From: an uncultured Verrucomicrobia subdivision 3 bacterium
Lineage (GTDB): Bacteria; Verrucomicrobiota; Verrucomicrobiia; Limisphaerales; UBA11358
NCBI GenBank assembly: GCA_903850425.1
Contig: CAINLR010000109.1
Span: 1 to 64,000 of the forward strand
Length of the DNA: 64,000 nucleotides
Direction of reading: 5' to 3'
The notes under the pieces: model-generated
Databases searched by the model: none
Seen by the model: the letters and a program-made list of their open reading frames with translations, nothing else
Told to the model about the DNA's origin: nothing
Shown here: positions 1 through 8,291 of the stretch, in pieces
How positions within the stretch are numbered: position 1 is the first letter of the stretch
How the letters are laid out: each line of letters starts with the position of its first letter
Translations under genes and position numbers: made by a program

Positions 1-113
1 TGGCGGAGCGAAATCTGGCGCCCAAGCGATACGTCTGGCGCAAGAAGGGTGAGGAAATTCTGGCCAAGATTTCCAAAGCCCGGGCGGCCCAAGTCGCCAC
101 ATCACCGTTATGA
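1..113 (+). CDS. C-terminal fragment, possible IS630-type transposase
   Basis: The window opens inside an ORF read in the frame starting at base 3 and ending at TGA 111-113. The visible 36 residues contain RYVWRKKGEEILAKISKARA. IS630-family transposases commonly end with a segment of the form P-x-x-W-x-K-x-x-x-E-I-L-x-x-I-x-x-x-R, and this tail fits that pattern. The catalytic DDE part lies outside the window, so the assignment rests on one short motif. It could equally be the end of another basic DNA-binding protein. Confidence 0.35.
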   Translation, partial: AERNLAPKRYVWRKKGEEILAKISKARAAQVATSPL

Positions 114-149
114 CCCCTCATTTACAGAACACTACACTAGAATCCCCTC

Positions 150-186
150 CGCCGGCACCCACCGGGCTGAAGCCCGGTGCTAATCA
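150..186. repeat. dispersed palindrome CACCGGGCTGAAGCCCGGTG
   Basis: A near-perfect hairpin, CACCGGGCTGAAGCCCGGTG followed by CTAATCA, lies in the space before the lyase gene. The same 27-base string recurs at 10925-10952 and, in opposite orientation, at 10811-10840. It is therefore a dispersed intergenic element and not a gene-specific terminator. Nothing else is recognised in 114-365. Confidence 0.8.
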
Positions 187-365
187 GGGTCGCGTCGGAG
201 GGTCGGCCAATTGGGTGTAGCGATGGCGACAAGCTGCGCGCCGGCACCTTTTCGCCGGCGGGTGCAGTTCTAAATTAGCTCGAAAGCCGGTTACCAAAGC
301 GCAAAGCCCTGCGTCTAACGCGGCAGAAATCAAACCCGGAACCGATCGCTTTGATAAAATCCTCT

Positions 366-2537
366 ATGAATTTCGCCAGACTAGCGGCGGTGGTTCTGCT
401 TTTTGCGATCCCCGTAATGGCCCCGGCGGCGACCAATTCCGCCGTCACGGTGGTCGAGGATGAAAACTCTTTCACGCTCGCCAACGGCATCGTCACGGCG
501 GAAGTCGCCAAGTATTCCGGCAATTTGATTGCGCTGAAGTTTCGCGGCCTCGAAATGCTGGATGCCGGCAACCGGCAGCCTGCCTATTGGTCACACAACG
601 CCGCGCGCGGCCGGCAGGAAACGCGCGTCACCATTGATCCCAAGACCAACGCCGGCGAACGCGGCGAAGTTTCCATCAAGGGCATTTCCGGCGGCAACCA
701 AATCGGCAGCGGCCCGGGCGGCAGCGTGGTGGCGGATGTGGAAATCCGTTTCGCGCTCGGCCGTGGCGATTCGGGCGTTTACACCTATTCCATTTTTTCG
801 CACCCGACCAATTATCCCGCCACCTCCGTGGGCGAGGCGCGCTTCTGCATGAAGCTCAACGATGACCTCTTCGATTGGATGACGGTGGATTCCAACCGGA
901 ACATGAAAATGATCTCGACCTACGATTGGAATCACGGCACGCAGATGAACGGAAAGGAAATGCGCCGGATGAACAGCGGGCTTTACCAAGGCCAAGTGGA
1001 ACACAAATACGATTACTCCGCCAACCAGTTCGACGTGCGGGCGTGGGGTTGGTCGAGCAGCAGCAATCACGTCGGCATCTGGCTCGTGAATCCCAGCGTG
1101 GAATATCTGAGCGGCGGGCCGACAAAGTTTGAACTCTCCTCGCACCGCGACGCCACCTTCACCGACAGCCTTACCGCGCCCGCGCCGCCGACGTTGTTGA
1201 ACTATTGGCGCAGCAGTCATTACGGCGGCAGCATTTGCAATATTGCGCAAACCGATGCGTGGACCAAAGTCATCGGGCCGTTCTTGATCTATTGCAATTC
1301 CGGCGCGACGCCCGAGGCGATGTGGAAGAATGCGCTGGCTCAAGCCGACATGGAATCCACCGCCTGGCCATTCGCTTGGGTCGACGGCGTGGACTATCCG
1401 CACCAAGCAGAACGCGCGACGGTTACCGGAAAAATCACGCTGAATGATCCGCAAGCGCCCGATCTCCGCATGAGCAATCTGCTGGTCGGTTTGTCCGCGC
1501 CGGATTATTCGCCGGCCAGCATTCCGCGCGGACGCGGTGCTTTCGGCGGCGGCTTTGGCCCGGGGGGCGGCGGCGAGGATGAAACCAATTATCTGCGCAA
1601 CGTCAGCGGCGGCGGCCGCAACGCCGATTTCAACGCAACCAATTTCCCTCCGCGCGTTGGCGGGAACATCACAAATCAATTGGGCACCAATCCCTTTGCG
1701 CGCTTTGGCACGAACGGTTTTCGCGGACGCGGCGGGCGCGGCGGCGGCGGATTCAACTCCGGCCCGCACATGGTGGACTGGCAGAATGACGCCAAAAACT
1801 ATCAGTTTTGGGTGCGCGCCGATGCGGATGGAAATTTTTCCATCCCGAATGTCCGCGCCGGCAACTACACGCTGCACGCCATTGCGGATGGAGTGTTGGG
1901 CGATCTGGCTGTAACCAACATTGCCGTCGCATCCGGGAAAAATCTGGCGCTGGGGAAAATTGACTGGCAGCCCGTGCGATTCGGAAAACAACTGTGGGAC
2001 ATCGGCATTCCGAATCGCACTGGCGCGGAGTTCTTCAAGGGCCACGATTATTTTCATTGGGGTTGGTATCTCCAATATCCGAAGCTGTTTCCCTATGACG
2101 TGAAGTATGTCATCGGTAAAAGCAATTTCCGCCAAGACTGGTTTTTCGAGCAGGTGCCTTACAATGACGACACCAACAACGTCACCGGTCGCGGCAACGG
2201 CAGTGCGACGACCTGGACGGTCGCGTTCAATCTACCTTCGCCGCCCCAGGGCAGAGCGACGTTGCGGCTGGCGATCTGCGGCGTTGGCACGCGCACCCTC
2301 ACGGCAGAATTGAATGACCAGTCCATCGGCAACGTCAGCAACCTCGTCTATAACGCGACCATCAATCGCGATGGCATCGGCGGCTATTGGATGGAGCACA
2401 ATCTCGCGTTCGACGCGTCGCTGATGAAAGCGGGGACGAATGTATTGAGCCTCACCGTTCCCGCCGGTGGCTTGATGAATGGCATCATTTACGATTATCT
2501 GCGACTGGAATTAGATGAATCTCCCAAGCCAAAATAG
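366..2537 (+). CDS. secreted rhamnogalacturonan lyase-like protein (PL4)
   Basis: Predicted polysaccharide lyase family 4 protein, which would cleave rhamnogalacturonan I of pectin by beta-elimination outside the cytoplasm. The ORF track starts at a TTG (351). I prefer ATG 366, which directly begins a signal peptide (MNFARLAAVVLLFAIPVMAPAA). The three-domain layout of the family is visible: an N-terminal beta-sandwich to about residue 330, a carboxypeptidase-regulatory/FnIII-like domain (ATVTGKITL ... DADGNFSIPNVRAGNYTLHA), and a C-terminal jelly-roll starting near WDIGIPNRTGAEFFKGHDYF. A glycine/arginine/asparagine-rich stretch of about 80 residues (around 390-470) interrupts the middle domain and is not a usual part of the fold. 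No sugar transporter or regulator is adjacent. Family assignment is firm; the exact substrate is inferred. Confidence 0.85.
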   Translation: MNFARLAAVVLLFAIPVMAPAATNSAVTVVEDENSFTLANGIVTAEVAKYSGNLIALKFRGLEMLDAGNRQPAYWSHNAARGRQETRVTIDPKTNAGERGEVSIKGISGGNQIGSGPGGSVVADVEIRFALGRGDSGVYTYSIFSHPTNYPATSVGEARFCMKLNDDLFDWMTVDSNRNMKMISTYDWNHGTQMNGKEMRRMNSGLYQGQVEHKYDYSANQFDVRAWGWSSSSNHVGIWLVNPSVEYLSGGPTKFELSSHRDATFTDSLTAPAPPTLLNYWRSSHYGGSICNIAQTDAWTKVIGPFLIYCNSGATPEAMWKNALAQADMESTAWPFAWVDGVDYPHQAERATVTGKITLNDPQAPDLRMSNLLVGLSAPDYSPASIPRGRGAFGGGFGPGGGGEDETNYLRNVSGGGRNADFNATNFPPRVGGNITNQLGTNPFARFGTNGFRGRGGRGGGGFNSGPHMVDWQNDAKNYQFWVRADADGNFSIPNVRAGNYTLHAIADGVLGDLAVTNIAVASGKNLALGKIDWQPVRFGKQLWDIGIPNRTGAEFFKGHDYFHWGWYLQYPKLFPYDVKYVIGKSNFRQDWFFEQVPYNDDTNNVTGRGNGSATTWTVAFNLPSPPQGRATLRLAICGVGTRTLTAELNDQSIGNVSNLVYNATINRDGIGGYWMEHNLAFDASLMKAGTNVLSLTVPAGGLMNGIIYDYLRLELDESPKPK

Positions 2538-2607
2538 GCTCACTTGTCGGCAAAAATTTTAATGACACGCGGGTTGGCAGCGTCAAGAATAAGCGCGGCA
2601 CACACGC

Positions 2608-3324
2608 ATGACGATCACGCTTTTTATTCCCTGTTTCATAGACGCGCTGTTTCCGCGCGCGGGCATCAGCATGGTGCAACTCCTCGAAGGCCTCGGTCAC
2701 AAGGTTGTCTGTCCGCCGGAAATTTCCTGCTGCGGCCAGCCGCCGTTCAACTCCGGTTACTGGGACGAGGCGCGCCCGGTCGCCGCCAAAGTTCTGGAAC
2801 AACTCAAAGACGCCGAAGCCGTCGTCATCGGTTCCGGTTCCTGCGGCGCGATGGTTAAAAAGTTTTATCCCGAGCTGTTCGCCGGCAAACCGCAGGAAGC
2901 AATGGCCAAAAAAGTCGCCGCGCGCACGTGGGAATTTTCTGACTTCATTGTGACCAAACTCGGCGTCACGGATTTTGGCGCGAAGTTCCCGCACAAAATC
3001 ACCTTCCACGACGGCTGCCACGGTTTGCGCGAACTCGGCATCAAGAAATCGCCGCGCGCCTTGCTCGCCAAGGTCCAGGGTTTGCAACTCGTCGAGATGG
3101 CCGAGGCCGAGACGTGCTGCGGCTTCGGCGGCACCTTCGCCGCGAAGTTCCCGATGATCTCCACCGCGATGGGCGATGTGAAATGCGCCAGCGCCGCCGA
3201 GACCGGCGCGGAATACATTGTCTCCAACGACTCCAGTTGCTTGATGCACCTGCAAGGCTTGCTGTCGCGTCAGGGCAAGCCGCTGAAAACCATTCACCTC
3301 GCGGAAGTGCTGACCCAAAAATGA
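2608..3324 (+). CDS. lutA: lactate utilization protein A (CCG-domain Fe-S protein)
   Basis: LutA/YkgE subunit of the LutABC L-lactate oxidation system, which converts lactate to pyruvate in the cytoplasm. The 238-aa product has the two cysteine-rich CCG motifs of the heterodisulfide-reductase-like family (SCCGQPPFNSGY near residue 41 and TCCGFGGTFAAKF near 170), together with the HDGCHGLRELGI segment that supplies further cluster ligands. Length matches the family. ATG 2608 has no obvious Shine-Dalgarno sequence. It is followed after 157 bases by lutB; that gap is filled by a large palindromic repeat, so the operon has been split by an element but all three lut genes keep the same order and strand. 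Confidence 0.95.
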   Translation: MTITLFIPCFIDALFPRAGISMVQLLEGLGHKVVCPPEISCCGQPPFNSGYWDEARPVAAKVLEQLKDAEAVVIGSGSCGAMVKKFYPELFAGKPQEAMAKKVAARTWEFSDFIVTKLGVTDFGAKFPHKITFHDGCHGLRELGIKKSPRALLAKVQGLQLVEMAEAETCCGFGGTFAAKFPMISTAMGDVKCASAAETGAEYIVSNDSSCLMHLQGLLSRQGKPLKTIHLAEVLTQK

Positions 3325-3330
3325 AATTTC

Positions 3331-3467
3331 AACCACGGATAAACACGGATGGACACGGATGGAAAGACGCGAACTACGCGAATTATCGCGAATTACAATG
3401 TCCGGTCTTTAATTCGCGTCAATTCGCGTCAGTTTTTATCTGTGCTCATCCGTGTCCATCCGTGGTT
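3331..3467. repeat. dispersed long palindrome, ACCACGGATG family (copy 1)
   Basis: The outer arms are AACCACGGATAAACACGGATGGACACGGATGG (left, quoted in part as ACCACGGATAAACACGGATG) and its complement CATCCGTGTCCATCCGTGGTT (right). Inner arms also pair: GACGCGAACTACGCGAATTA against TAATTCGCGTCAATTCGCGTC. The element fills the lutA-lutB gap. Copies with the same arms lie at 17627, 28645 and 35389. Confidence 0.85.
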
Positions 3468-3481
3468 CATTCTTTTTCCGC

Positions 3482-4879
3482 ATGAGCACCTTCGCCACAG
3501 GTTTTCTCAAACAAGCCCGCGTGATGACGGCGGATTTGCGCCATCGCAAAATCATCCGCACGGCGCTGACCAATTACGAGATCGTCCGCGACAAACGCAA
3601 AGGCGCGTTTCAAAGCTGGGAATCCGCACGGTCGGCGGCGGCGGAAACCAAATGGGAAGCCGTCAATCATCTCGATAAATATCTCGTCGAGTTCGTTTCA
3701 AAACTGGAAGCGCGCGGCACGAAGCTGCATTGGGCCAGCACCGGCGCGCAGGCGAGCGAGATCATTTTGGAGATCGTTCGCGAAAAAAACGCCCGCTCCG
3801 TCATCAAGTCCAAGTCCATGACCAGCGAGGAAGTGCATCTGAACGACGCGCTCGAAAAAGCCGGGCTGGAAGTCGTCGAAAGTGACCTTGGCGAATTCAT
3901 TATGCAACTGCGCGATGAACCGCCGTATCACATCGTGTTCCCCTCGATGCATCTCACGCGTGGCGAGATCAAAGAGTTGTTCGAGCGCGAACTGGGCGAC
4001 GCGCCTTCCGACAGTCCCGAGGAACTCACGATGGTGGCCCGCCGTGCGTTGCGGAAAAAATATCTGACGGCGGACATTGGCTTCACCGGCGCCAATTTCG
4101 CCATCGCCGAAACCGGCATGATTTCCATCACGGAAAACGAGGGCAACGCGCGCCTCACCGCCGCACTGCCCAAGACGATGGTTTCGCTGCTTGGCATTGA
4201 AAAAGTGCTGCCTCGATTGGAAGACCTCGCGCTGTTTTTACCGATGCTCGCGACGGCGGGAACTGGTCAGGCGTTGACGTGTTACAACACGATGTATGGC
4301 GGTCCGCGCCAGCCCGGCGAGTGCGACGGCCCGGAGGAATTTCACGTCATCCTGCTCGACAATCGTCGCACGGAACTCCTCGCCGACGCCGAGCAGCGCG
4401 ACGCGCTGCATTGCATCCGTTGTGGCGCGTGTCTGAACGCCTGCCCGATTTTTCGCAACATCGGTGGACACACTTACGCCACGACTTACAGCGGCCCCAT
4501 CGGCTCGGTCATCACGCCACACCTGCGCGGCTTGCAGGATTGGAAGCATCTTTCCGCCGCCTCGTCGCTGTGCGGCGGTTGCACCGAGGTGTGCCCGGTG
4601 AAAATTGATCTGCACCATCATCTGCTGCACAACCGTCGCAATGCCGCGAAAGAAAAACCAGCTTTGATTGAGCGGTCGCTGTATCTGATTTTTGGTTTCG
4701 TCGCGAACCGTCCGGCACTGTGGTCGCTTGGCAAGAAGCTCGGGCGACTCAGCCAGCCGTTGCACAATCTGGTGAAAGGCTCCGCGCTCGATCCGGCGCG
4801 GTCGTGGACGCAAACGCGCGATCTGCCGCCGCTGGCGCAAGAATCTTTCAAAGACTGGTGGAAAAAAAGAAATAGATGA
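3482..4879 (+). CDS. lutB: lactate utilization protein B (ferredoxin-like LUD protein)
   Basis: LutB/YkgF subunit of the L-lactate dehydrogenase complex LutABC. The ORF track begins upstream at 3452 inside the palindromic repeat; ATG 3482 (MSTFATGFLKQAR) fits family starts and gives 465 aa. The N-terminal two thirds are the LUD domain. Two [4Fe-4S] motifs follow, CIRCGACLNACPIF near residue 310 and CGGCTEVCPVKIDL near 363, and a C-terminal domain completes the usual length. It lies 7 bases before lutC, so the two are surely co-transcribed. In studied organisms a GntR-type LutR controls the operon; no such regulator is seen here. Confidence 0.95.
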   Translation: MSTFATGFLKQARVMTADLRHRKIIRTALTNYEIVRDKRKGAFQSWESARSAAAETKWEAVNHLDKYLVEFVSKLEARGTKLHWASTGAQASEIILEIVREKNARSVIKSKSMTSEEVHLNDALEKAGLEVVESDLGEFIMQLRDEPPYHIVFPSMHLTRGEIKELFERELGDAPSDSPEELTMVARRALRKKYLTADIGFTGANFAIAETGMISITENEGNARLTAALPKTMVSLLGIEKVLPRLEDLALFLPMLATAGTGQALTCYNTMYGGPRQPGECDGPEEFHVILLDNRRTELLADAEQRDALHCIRCGACLNACPIFRNIGGHTYATTYSGPIGSVITPHLRGLQDWKHLSAASSLCGGCTEVCPVKIDLHHHLLHNRRNAAKEKPALIERSLYLIFGFVANRPALWSLGKKLGRLSQPLHNLVKGSALDPARSWTQTRDLPPLAQESFKDWWKKRNR

Positions 4880-4886
4880 AGGCAGA

Positions 4887-5594
4887 ATGAAAAACGAAGA
4901 AACAGTCTTGAGCGAACGCGAAAAAATTCTGGCCCGCGTGCGCGAGGCGCTGAGCGTTCCGGCGCATGTTCCCGGCGCACACGGCCTCGCACCGCTGGCG
5001 GCTTCGGCGCAATCTTCCGCTGCCGGCGTGCGCCAGTGGCTGCCAAAAGTCGGCAACAGTTTTGCCGAACAACTTGGCTTGTTTCAAAAGAACGCCACCG
5101 AGTTGAAGACGGATTTTCAGTTGTTTGATTCGGCTGAGGAAATGCGCCAAGCCCTCGTCCGGTTACGCGATGCGGAAGGTTGGAAGCGCGTGGCCTGTCA
5201 CTCCGGAGATTTGACGAATGCCATTTGCCCGCCGCTGAACCTGCCAATGTTGCGCACGGATAAGGCTTACGATGTGCACGAAATGGAAGCCTGCGATGCG
5301 GGCATCAGCGAGTGCGATGCGCTCGTCGCGCAGACCGGTAGCGTGCTGGTGACGAGCCGCAGTGCGGGCGGACGCGCCTTGTCGGTGCTGCCGCCGCACC
5401 ATGTCGTTATTGCGCGACGTGAACAACTCGTGGCGGATTTGCCGGCGGCTTTTGCTTTGGTGAAAACGAAATACGCGCCGGACTTCCCGAGCATGATTTC
5501 CTTCATCACCGGCCCCAGTCGCACCGGCGACATTGAGCGCATTTTGGTTTTGGGCGCGCATGGGCCGAAGCGGTTGACCATTTTGGTTTTCTAG
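4887..5594 (+). CDS. lutC: lactate utilization protein C (LUD domain)
   Basis: Third subunit of the LutABC lactate oxidation complex. The 235-aa product is a single LUD domain: MEACDAGISECDALVAQTGS and VLPPHHVVIARREQLVADLP match the conserved core, and the C-terminus FITGPSRTGDIERILVLGAHGPK is the family signature. It begins 7 bases after lutB. The 45-base spacer to the next gene and the change of function suggest the operon ends here, although no clear hairpin terminator is visible. Confidence 0.95.
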   Translation: MKNEETVLSEREKILARVREALSVPAHVPGAHGLAPLAASAQSSAAGVRQWLPKVGNSFAEQLGLFQKNATELKTDFQLFDSAEEMRQALVRLRDAEGWKRVACHSGDLTNAICPPLNLPMLRTDKAYDVHEMEACDAGISECDALVAQTGSVLVTSRSAGGRALSVLPPHHVVIARREQLVADLPAAFALVKTKYAPDFPSMISFITGPSRTGDIERILVLGAHGPKRLTILVF

Positions 5595-5637
5595 CCCGTC
5601 ACTGGATTTCCCATGGCCTGATGTTAAGCTTTTGATC

Positions 5638-6051
5638 ATGAACGAAACTCCTGCGAACCCCGCGAAGATACTGGTGATTGACGACAACGCCATCATCCAG
5701 CGCACCGTTCAGCTGGCGTTGCAGGAACTCGGCTATCAAACGGTCGTGACCGGAGAAATTGCCGAGGCGTTGAATTTTGTGCGCCGGGAAAAGCCGGCGT
5801 TGATCCTGTTGGACATCAATTTTCCGCCCGACTCCGCCACGTTCAGCGGCGGATTGCGGGACGGGTTCTGGGCCCTCGAGTGGATGCGTTATTTGGGCGA
5901 ACTCGAAGGCGTGCCGGTCATCGTGATCTCGGGCGATGATCCGATTGCTGCCAAGCCGCGGGCGCTGGCGGCCGGTGCCAGAGCCTATCTGCACAAGCCC
6001 ATCCGCAAGGATGAACTGGCTGCCACCGTCGCCGAATTGTTGAAAAAATGA
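5638..6051 (+). CDS. stand-alone receiver-domain response regulator (1)
   Basis: A 137-aa protein consisting of one REC domain and no output domain. The acidic pocket is present (ILVIDDN), the phospho-acceptor Asp lies in LILLDINFPPDS, the Ser of VIVISGDD serves as the conserved Thr/Ser, and the Lys is in YLHKPIRKDE. The ORF track's TTG start is less likely than ATG 5638. Between the phospho-acceptor Asp and the DGF helix there is an extra loop (PPDSATFSGGLR) that is longer than in CheY/Spo0F types. The next gene is a paralogue with an equally placed insertion. No histidine kinase is adjacent, so the partner is unknown. Confidence 0.9.
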   Translation: MNETPANPAKILVIDDNAIIQRTVQLALQELGYQTVVTGEIAEALNFVRREKPALILLDINFPPDSATFSGGLRDGFWALEWMRYLGELEGVPVIVISGDDPIAAKPRALAAGARAYLHKPIRKDELAATVAELLKK

Positions 6052-6130
6052 TTTCGGCCTGGCTTAACGTTCACCGTCGCGCAACGCTGCTTACGGCGAG
6101 AGCCAGCTCAAGTTCCCTCCGGATTGACCG

Positions 6131-6607
6131 ATGTCTAAAGGTGACTCTGCCCTTATGATGCCCGCGCAAGCCACGACCGTGCTGCGCAAAATCCTGGTGA
6201 TTGATGACAATCCAATCATCCAGCGGGCGGTTTATTTTGCCCTGCGGGACAAGGGCTTTCTCGTGTTGATGTCCGGAACCATCAGCGATGCCCTGAACCT
6301 TATCCACCAGCAAAAACCGGAGTTGATACTACTGGATCTCAATTTTCCGGTGGACAGTTCAGACTTGGGCGTGTCCTTGAGTGACGGGTTTACCGCTCTC
6401 CAATGGTTGCGACGGACGGATCATGCCAAGAACCTTCCCATCGTTGTCATTTCCGGATCCAATGAGGGAGAATCCCGGCCGCGGGCGCTGGCGTTGGGTG
6501 CCTCGGCTTATCTGGCGAAGCCGCTCGACAAGGAGAAATTGCAGACGCTCATTGTGACATTGCTGGGCAAGCACCCCCCCAACCCGACGGCATATCCGCT
6601 TTCCTGA
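6131..6607 (+). CDS. stand-alone receiver-domain response regulator (2)
   Basis: A 158-aa single REC domain, paralogous to the gene just upstream (same order of motifs ILVIDDNPIIQRAV, LILLDLNFPVDSSD, IVVISGSNEG, AYLAKPLDKEK). It carries the same unusual insertion after the phospho-acceptor Asp and a short proline-rich C-terminal tail. The two genes are separated by 79 bases on the same strand and look like a tandem duplication that has since diverged. It has no DNA-binding or enzymatic output domain, so it probably acts through protein contacts or phosphate relay. No cognate kinase is recognised nearby. Confidence 0.9.
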   Translation: MSKGDSALMMPAQATTVLRKILVIDDNPIIQRAVYFALRDKGFLVLMSGTISDALNLIHQQKPELILLDLNFPVDSSDLGVSLSDGFTALQWLRRTDHAKNLPIVVISGSNEGESRPRALALGASAYLAKPLDKEKLQTLIVTLLGKHPPNPTAYPLS

Positions 6608-6679
6608 CTTCGGGAGCGAGGGTGCGCCGCACTCATAAAGTTCATTTCGGAATTTGAAACGGCGGCGAGCTGCGCTAAA

Positions 6680-7336
6680 ATGGTGGGTGTGAAACGCAAA
6701 TTGATTTTGCCGGCGATCTTCATCTTGATGTTCGCAGTATCGCGGATCCCCGGACTGATGCCGCTGAATTTCAGCGTGGCGTATGCGTTTGCTTTTTGTG
6801 CCGGGGTATTTTTTCGTGGACCGATGGGATGGTGGCTGCCGCTCGGAGTGATGCTGGCCACGGATATCGGCCTGAATTGCTATTACTCCGCGCACGGCGT
6901 GGCGGTCTGGGATGCGGCGAACCTCGACAATCTCGCCTTCAATTATGTGGCCTACGCGATTTTAGTTTTTCTCGGCCGACGTTTCAAACCGCAAGCTTCA
7001 TTTCTCGGGCTGCTGGGCGGTGGAATACTTGGCGCGATTTTGTTTTACTTCATCACCAACACCGCGTCCTGGTTATTCAATCCGTTTCATAATCCGGAAT
7101 ACACCAAGAACCTCGCGGGCTGGCTGATCGCACTTACCAAAGGCACGGGCGGTTATCCTTCGACCTGGGAGTTTTTCCGCAACACGCTACTGAGTGGTGC
7201 TCTGTTCACGGCGTTGTTTGGCGCGCTGGGCAAGCTCACCGCCGAATCGCCCGCAGAAAAAAATGCCGGCGCGCGCGAGCCGGAAGCCGAGGACGAATCG
7301 GAAGCGGCTCCGGAACCGGAGGAAGCGAAGACCTGA
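6680..7336 (+). CDS. DUF6580-like integral membrane protein
   Basis: A 218-aa membrane protein with about five hydrophobic helices. The start region LILPAIFILMFAVSRIPGLM, the SVAYAFAFCAGVFFRGPMGW segment and the motif ITNTASWLFNPFHNPEYTKN match my memory of the DUF6580 family, which resembles S components of ECF-type vitamin transporters. The C-terminus is a charged tail very rich in Glu/Ala (EAEDESEAAPEPEEAKT) that probably sits in the cytoplasm. Transport of a small molecule is an inference from fold resemblance; no ATPase partner is nearby. The family name is less certain than the membrane topology. Confidence 0.7.
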   Translation: MVGVKRKLILPAIFILMFAVSRIPGLMPLNFSVAYAFAFCAGVFFRGPMGWWLPLGVMLATDIGLNCYYSAHGVAVWDAANLDNLAFNYVAYAILVFLGRRFKPQASFLGLLGGGILGAILFYFITNTASWLFNPFHNPEYTKNLAGWLIALTKGTGGYPSTWEFFRNTLLSGALFTALFGALGKLTAESPAEKNAGAREPEAEDESEAAPEPEEAKT

Positions 7337-7417
7337 CCTCGGAGCTGTGATGGGTGACTTGGCAATCTCTCGTCCTCAATCTTCAAGTCACCCTTCACGC
7401 ATCCCCCAATACCTCTC

Positions 7418-7879
7418 ATGAAAATCGGCGTTATTTCGGACACTCATGGCTTCCTCGATCCGCGCGTGCAGCGACTGTTTGCCGGTGTGGACCACATCTT
7501 ACACGCTGGGGATATCGGCGACCCGATGATTGAATTTGAATTGCGGTTGATTGCCCCGGTCACCGCCGTCCTGGGCAACAATGATGCGGGGCTGCCCTTC
7601 AAGGAAACTGAGGTGGTCTCCCTGGCGGAAAAGAAATTTCTCGTGCATCACATCATCAACCCGCGCGCGCTCCCAGAGGAAATTAACGCCCGCATCCAGC
7701 GTGAGCAGCCCGCTGTCGTTGTCTTCGGCCATACGCACAAACAGTTTTGCGAAGTTATGGCAGACATCCTCTTCTTCAATCCCGGCTATGCCGGCAAGCC
7801 GAAGTTTGGTGCCGAGCGCAGCGTGGCTCTGCTCAACGTGGAAAACGGCGCCATCGTTCCGAAATTTATTTCACTTTGA
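7418..7879 (+). CDS. YfcE-type metallophosphoesterase
   Basis: A 153-aa protein of the calcineurin-like phosphoesterase superfamily, YfcE/MJ0936 branch. All metal-binding blocks are visible in order: GVISDTHG at the N-terminus, HAGDIGD, LGNNDA, the HHI histidine pair, and FGHTHKQF. Members hydrolyse phosphodiester model substrates, and the physiological substrate is usually unknown. It is cytoplasmic, with no signal peptide. ATG 7418 follows the DUF6580 gene by 81 bases on the same strand and may be co-transcribed with it. Confidence 0.9.
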   Translation: MKIGVISDTHGFLDPRVQRLFAGVDHILHAGDIGDPMIEFELRLIAPVTAVLGNNDAGLPFKETEVVSLAEKKFLVHHIINPRALPEEINARIQREQPAVVVFGHTHKQFCEVMADILFFNPGYAGKPKFGAERSVALLNVENGAIVPKFISL

Positions 7880-7928
7880 TGGGGCGTGGGCGGGGACTTT
7901 TTGCGGGTTGGCGACTCTTACCATCGCC

Positions 7929-8291
7929 ATGTCGTCGAAATCGATTCTGTCTGACTTTAGCTGGCTGTTCCTCATTGTGCTGTTTGGTGCCTTCACTTGG
8001 TCGGCGGCTGCGGTCAGCCCCAATGGCACCCCATCGTTTATCATCAACGCCCAGAACCATCCAACCCTGACGCTGACGCGTGGCGTCACTTATGTGTTCG
8101 TGCTTTCAGGCACCTCCATTCGTCCGTTTTGGATCAAGACCGATCTCACCATCGGTTCTGGCGGCGGTTGGCCCATTGCCCGCGCCCGGGCTATTTGTTT
8201 TCAGCGAGTGCCGCCTGCGTGGCCAGCAACTCGCGCCGCATTTCCGCCGCCGATGCATACCGTTCGGCGCAGTTCGGGTGACAGGCTTTGA
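7929..8291 (+). pseudogene. truncated exported cupredoxin-like gene
   Basis: The ORF has a good signal peptide (SWLFLIVLFGAFTWSAAA) followed by FIINAQNHPTLTLTRGVTYVF and SGTSIRPFWIKT. This is the opening of a small cupredoxin-like domain common in Verrucomicrobia secreted proteins. Full-length relatives continue for another 50-60 residues with a second beta-sheet and a C-x-x-H type segment. Here homology stops near base 8165, and the reading frame then simply runs antisense through the last 100 bases of the kinase gene (8191-8291). I read this as a 3' deletion that joined the gene tail-to-tail with the kinase. Whether the short product is stable is unknown. Confidence 0.6.

Noticed and set aside
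200-300. tRNA-like fold upstream of the lyase
   Set aside because: Hairpins around GCGCCGGCACC exist, but no T-loop consensus, anticodon stem or acceptor pairing can be completed.
591-2135. A 514-aa minus-strand ORF
   Set aside because: It lies wholly antisense to the PL4 lyase, which has clear family motifs; no recognisable domain in the shadow.
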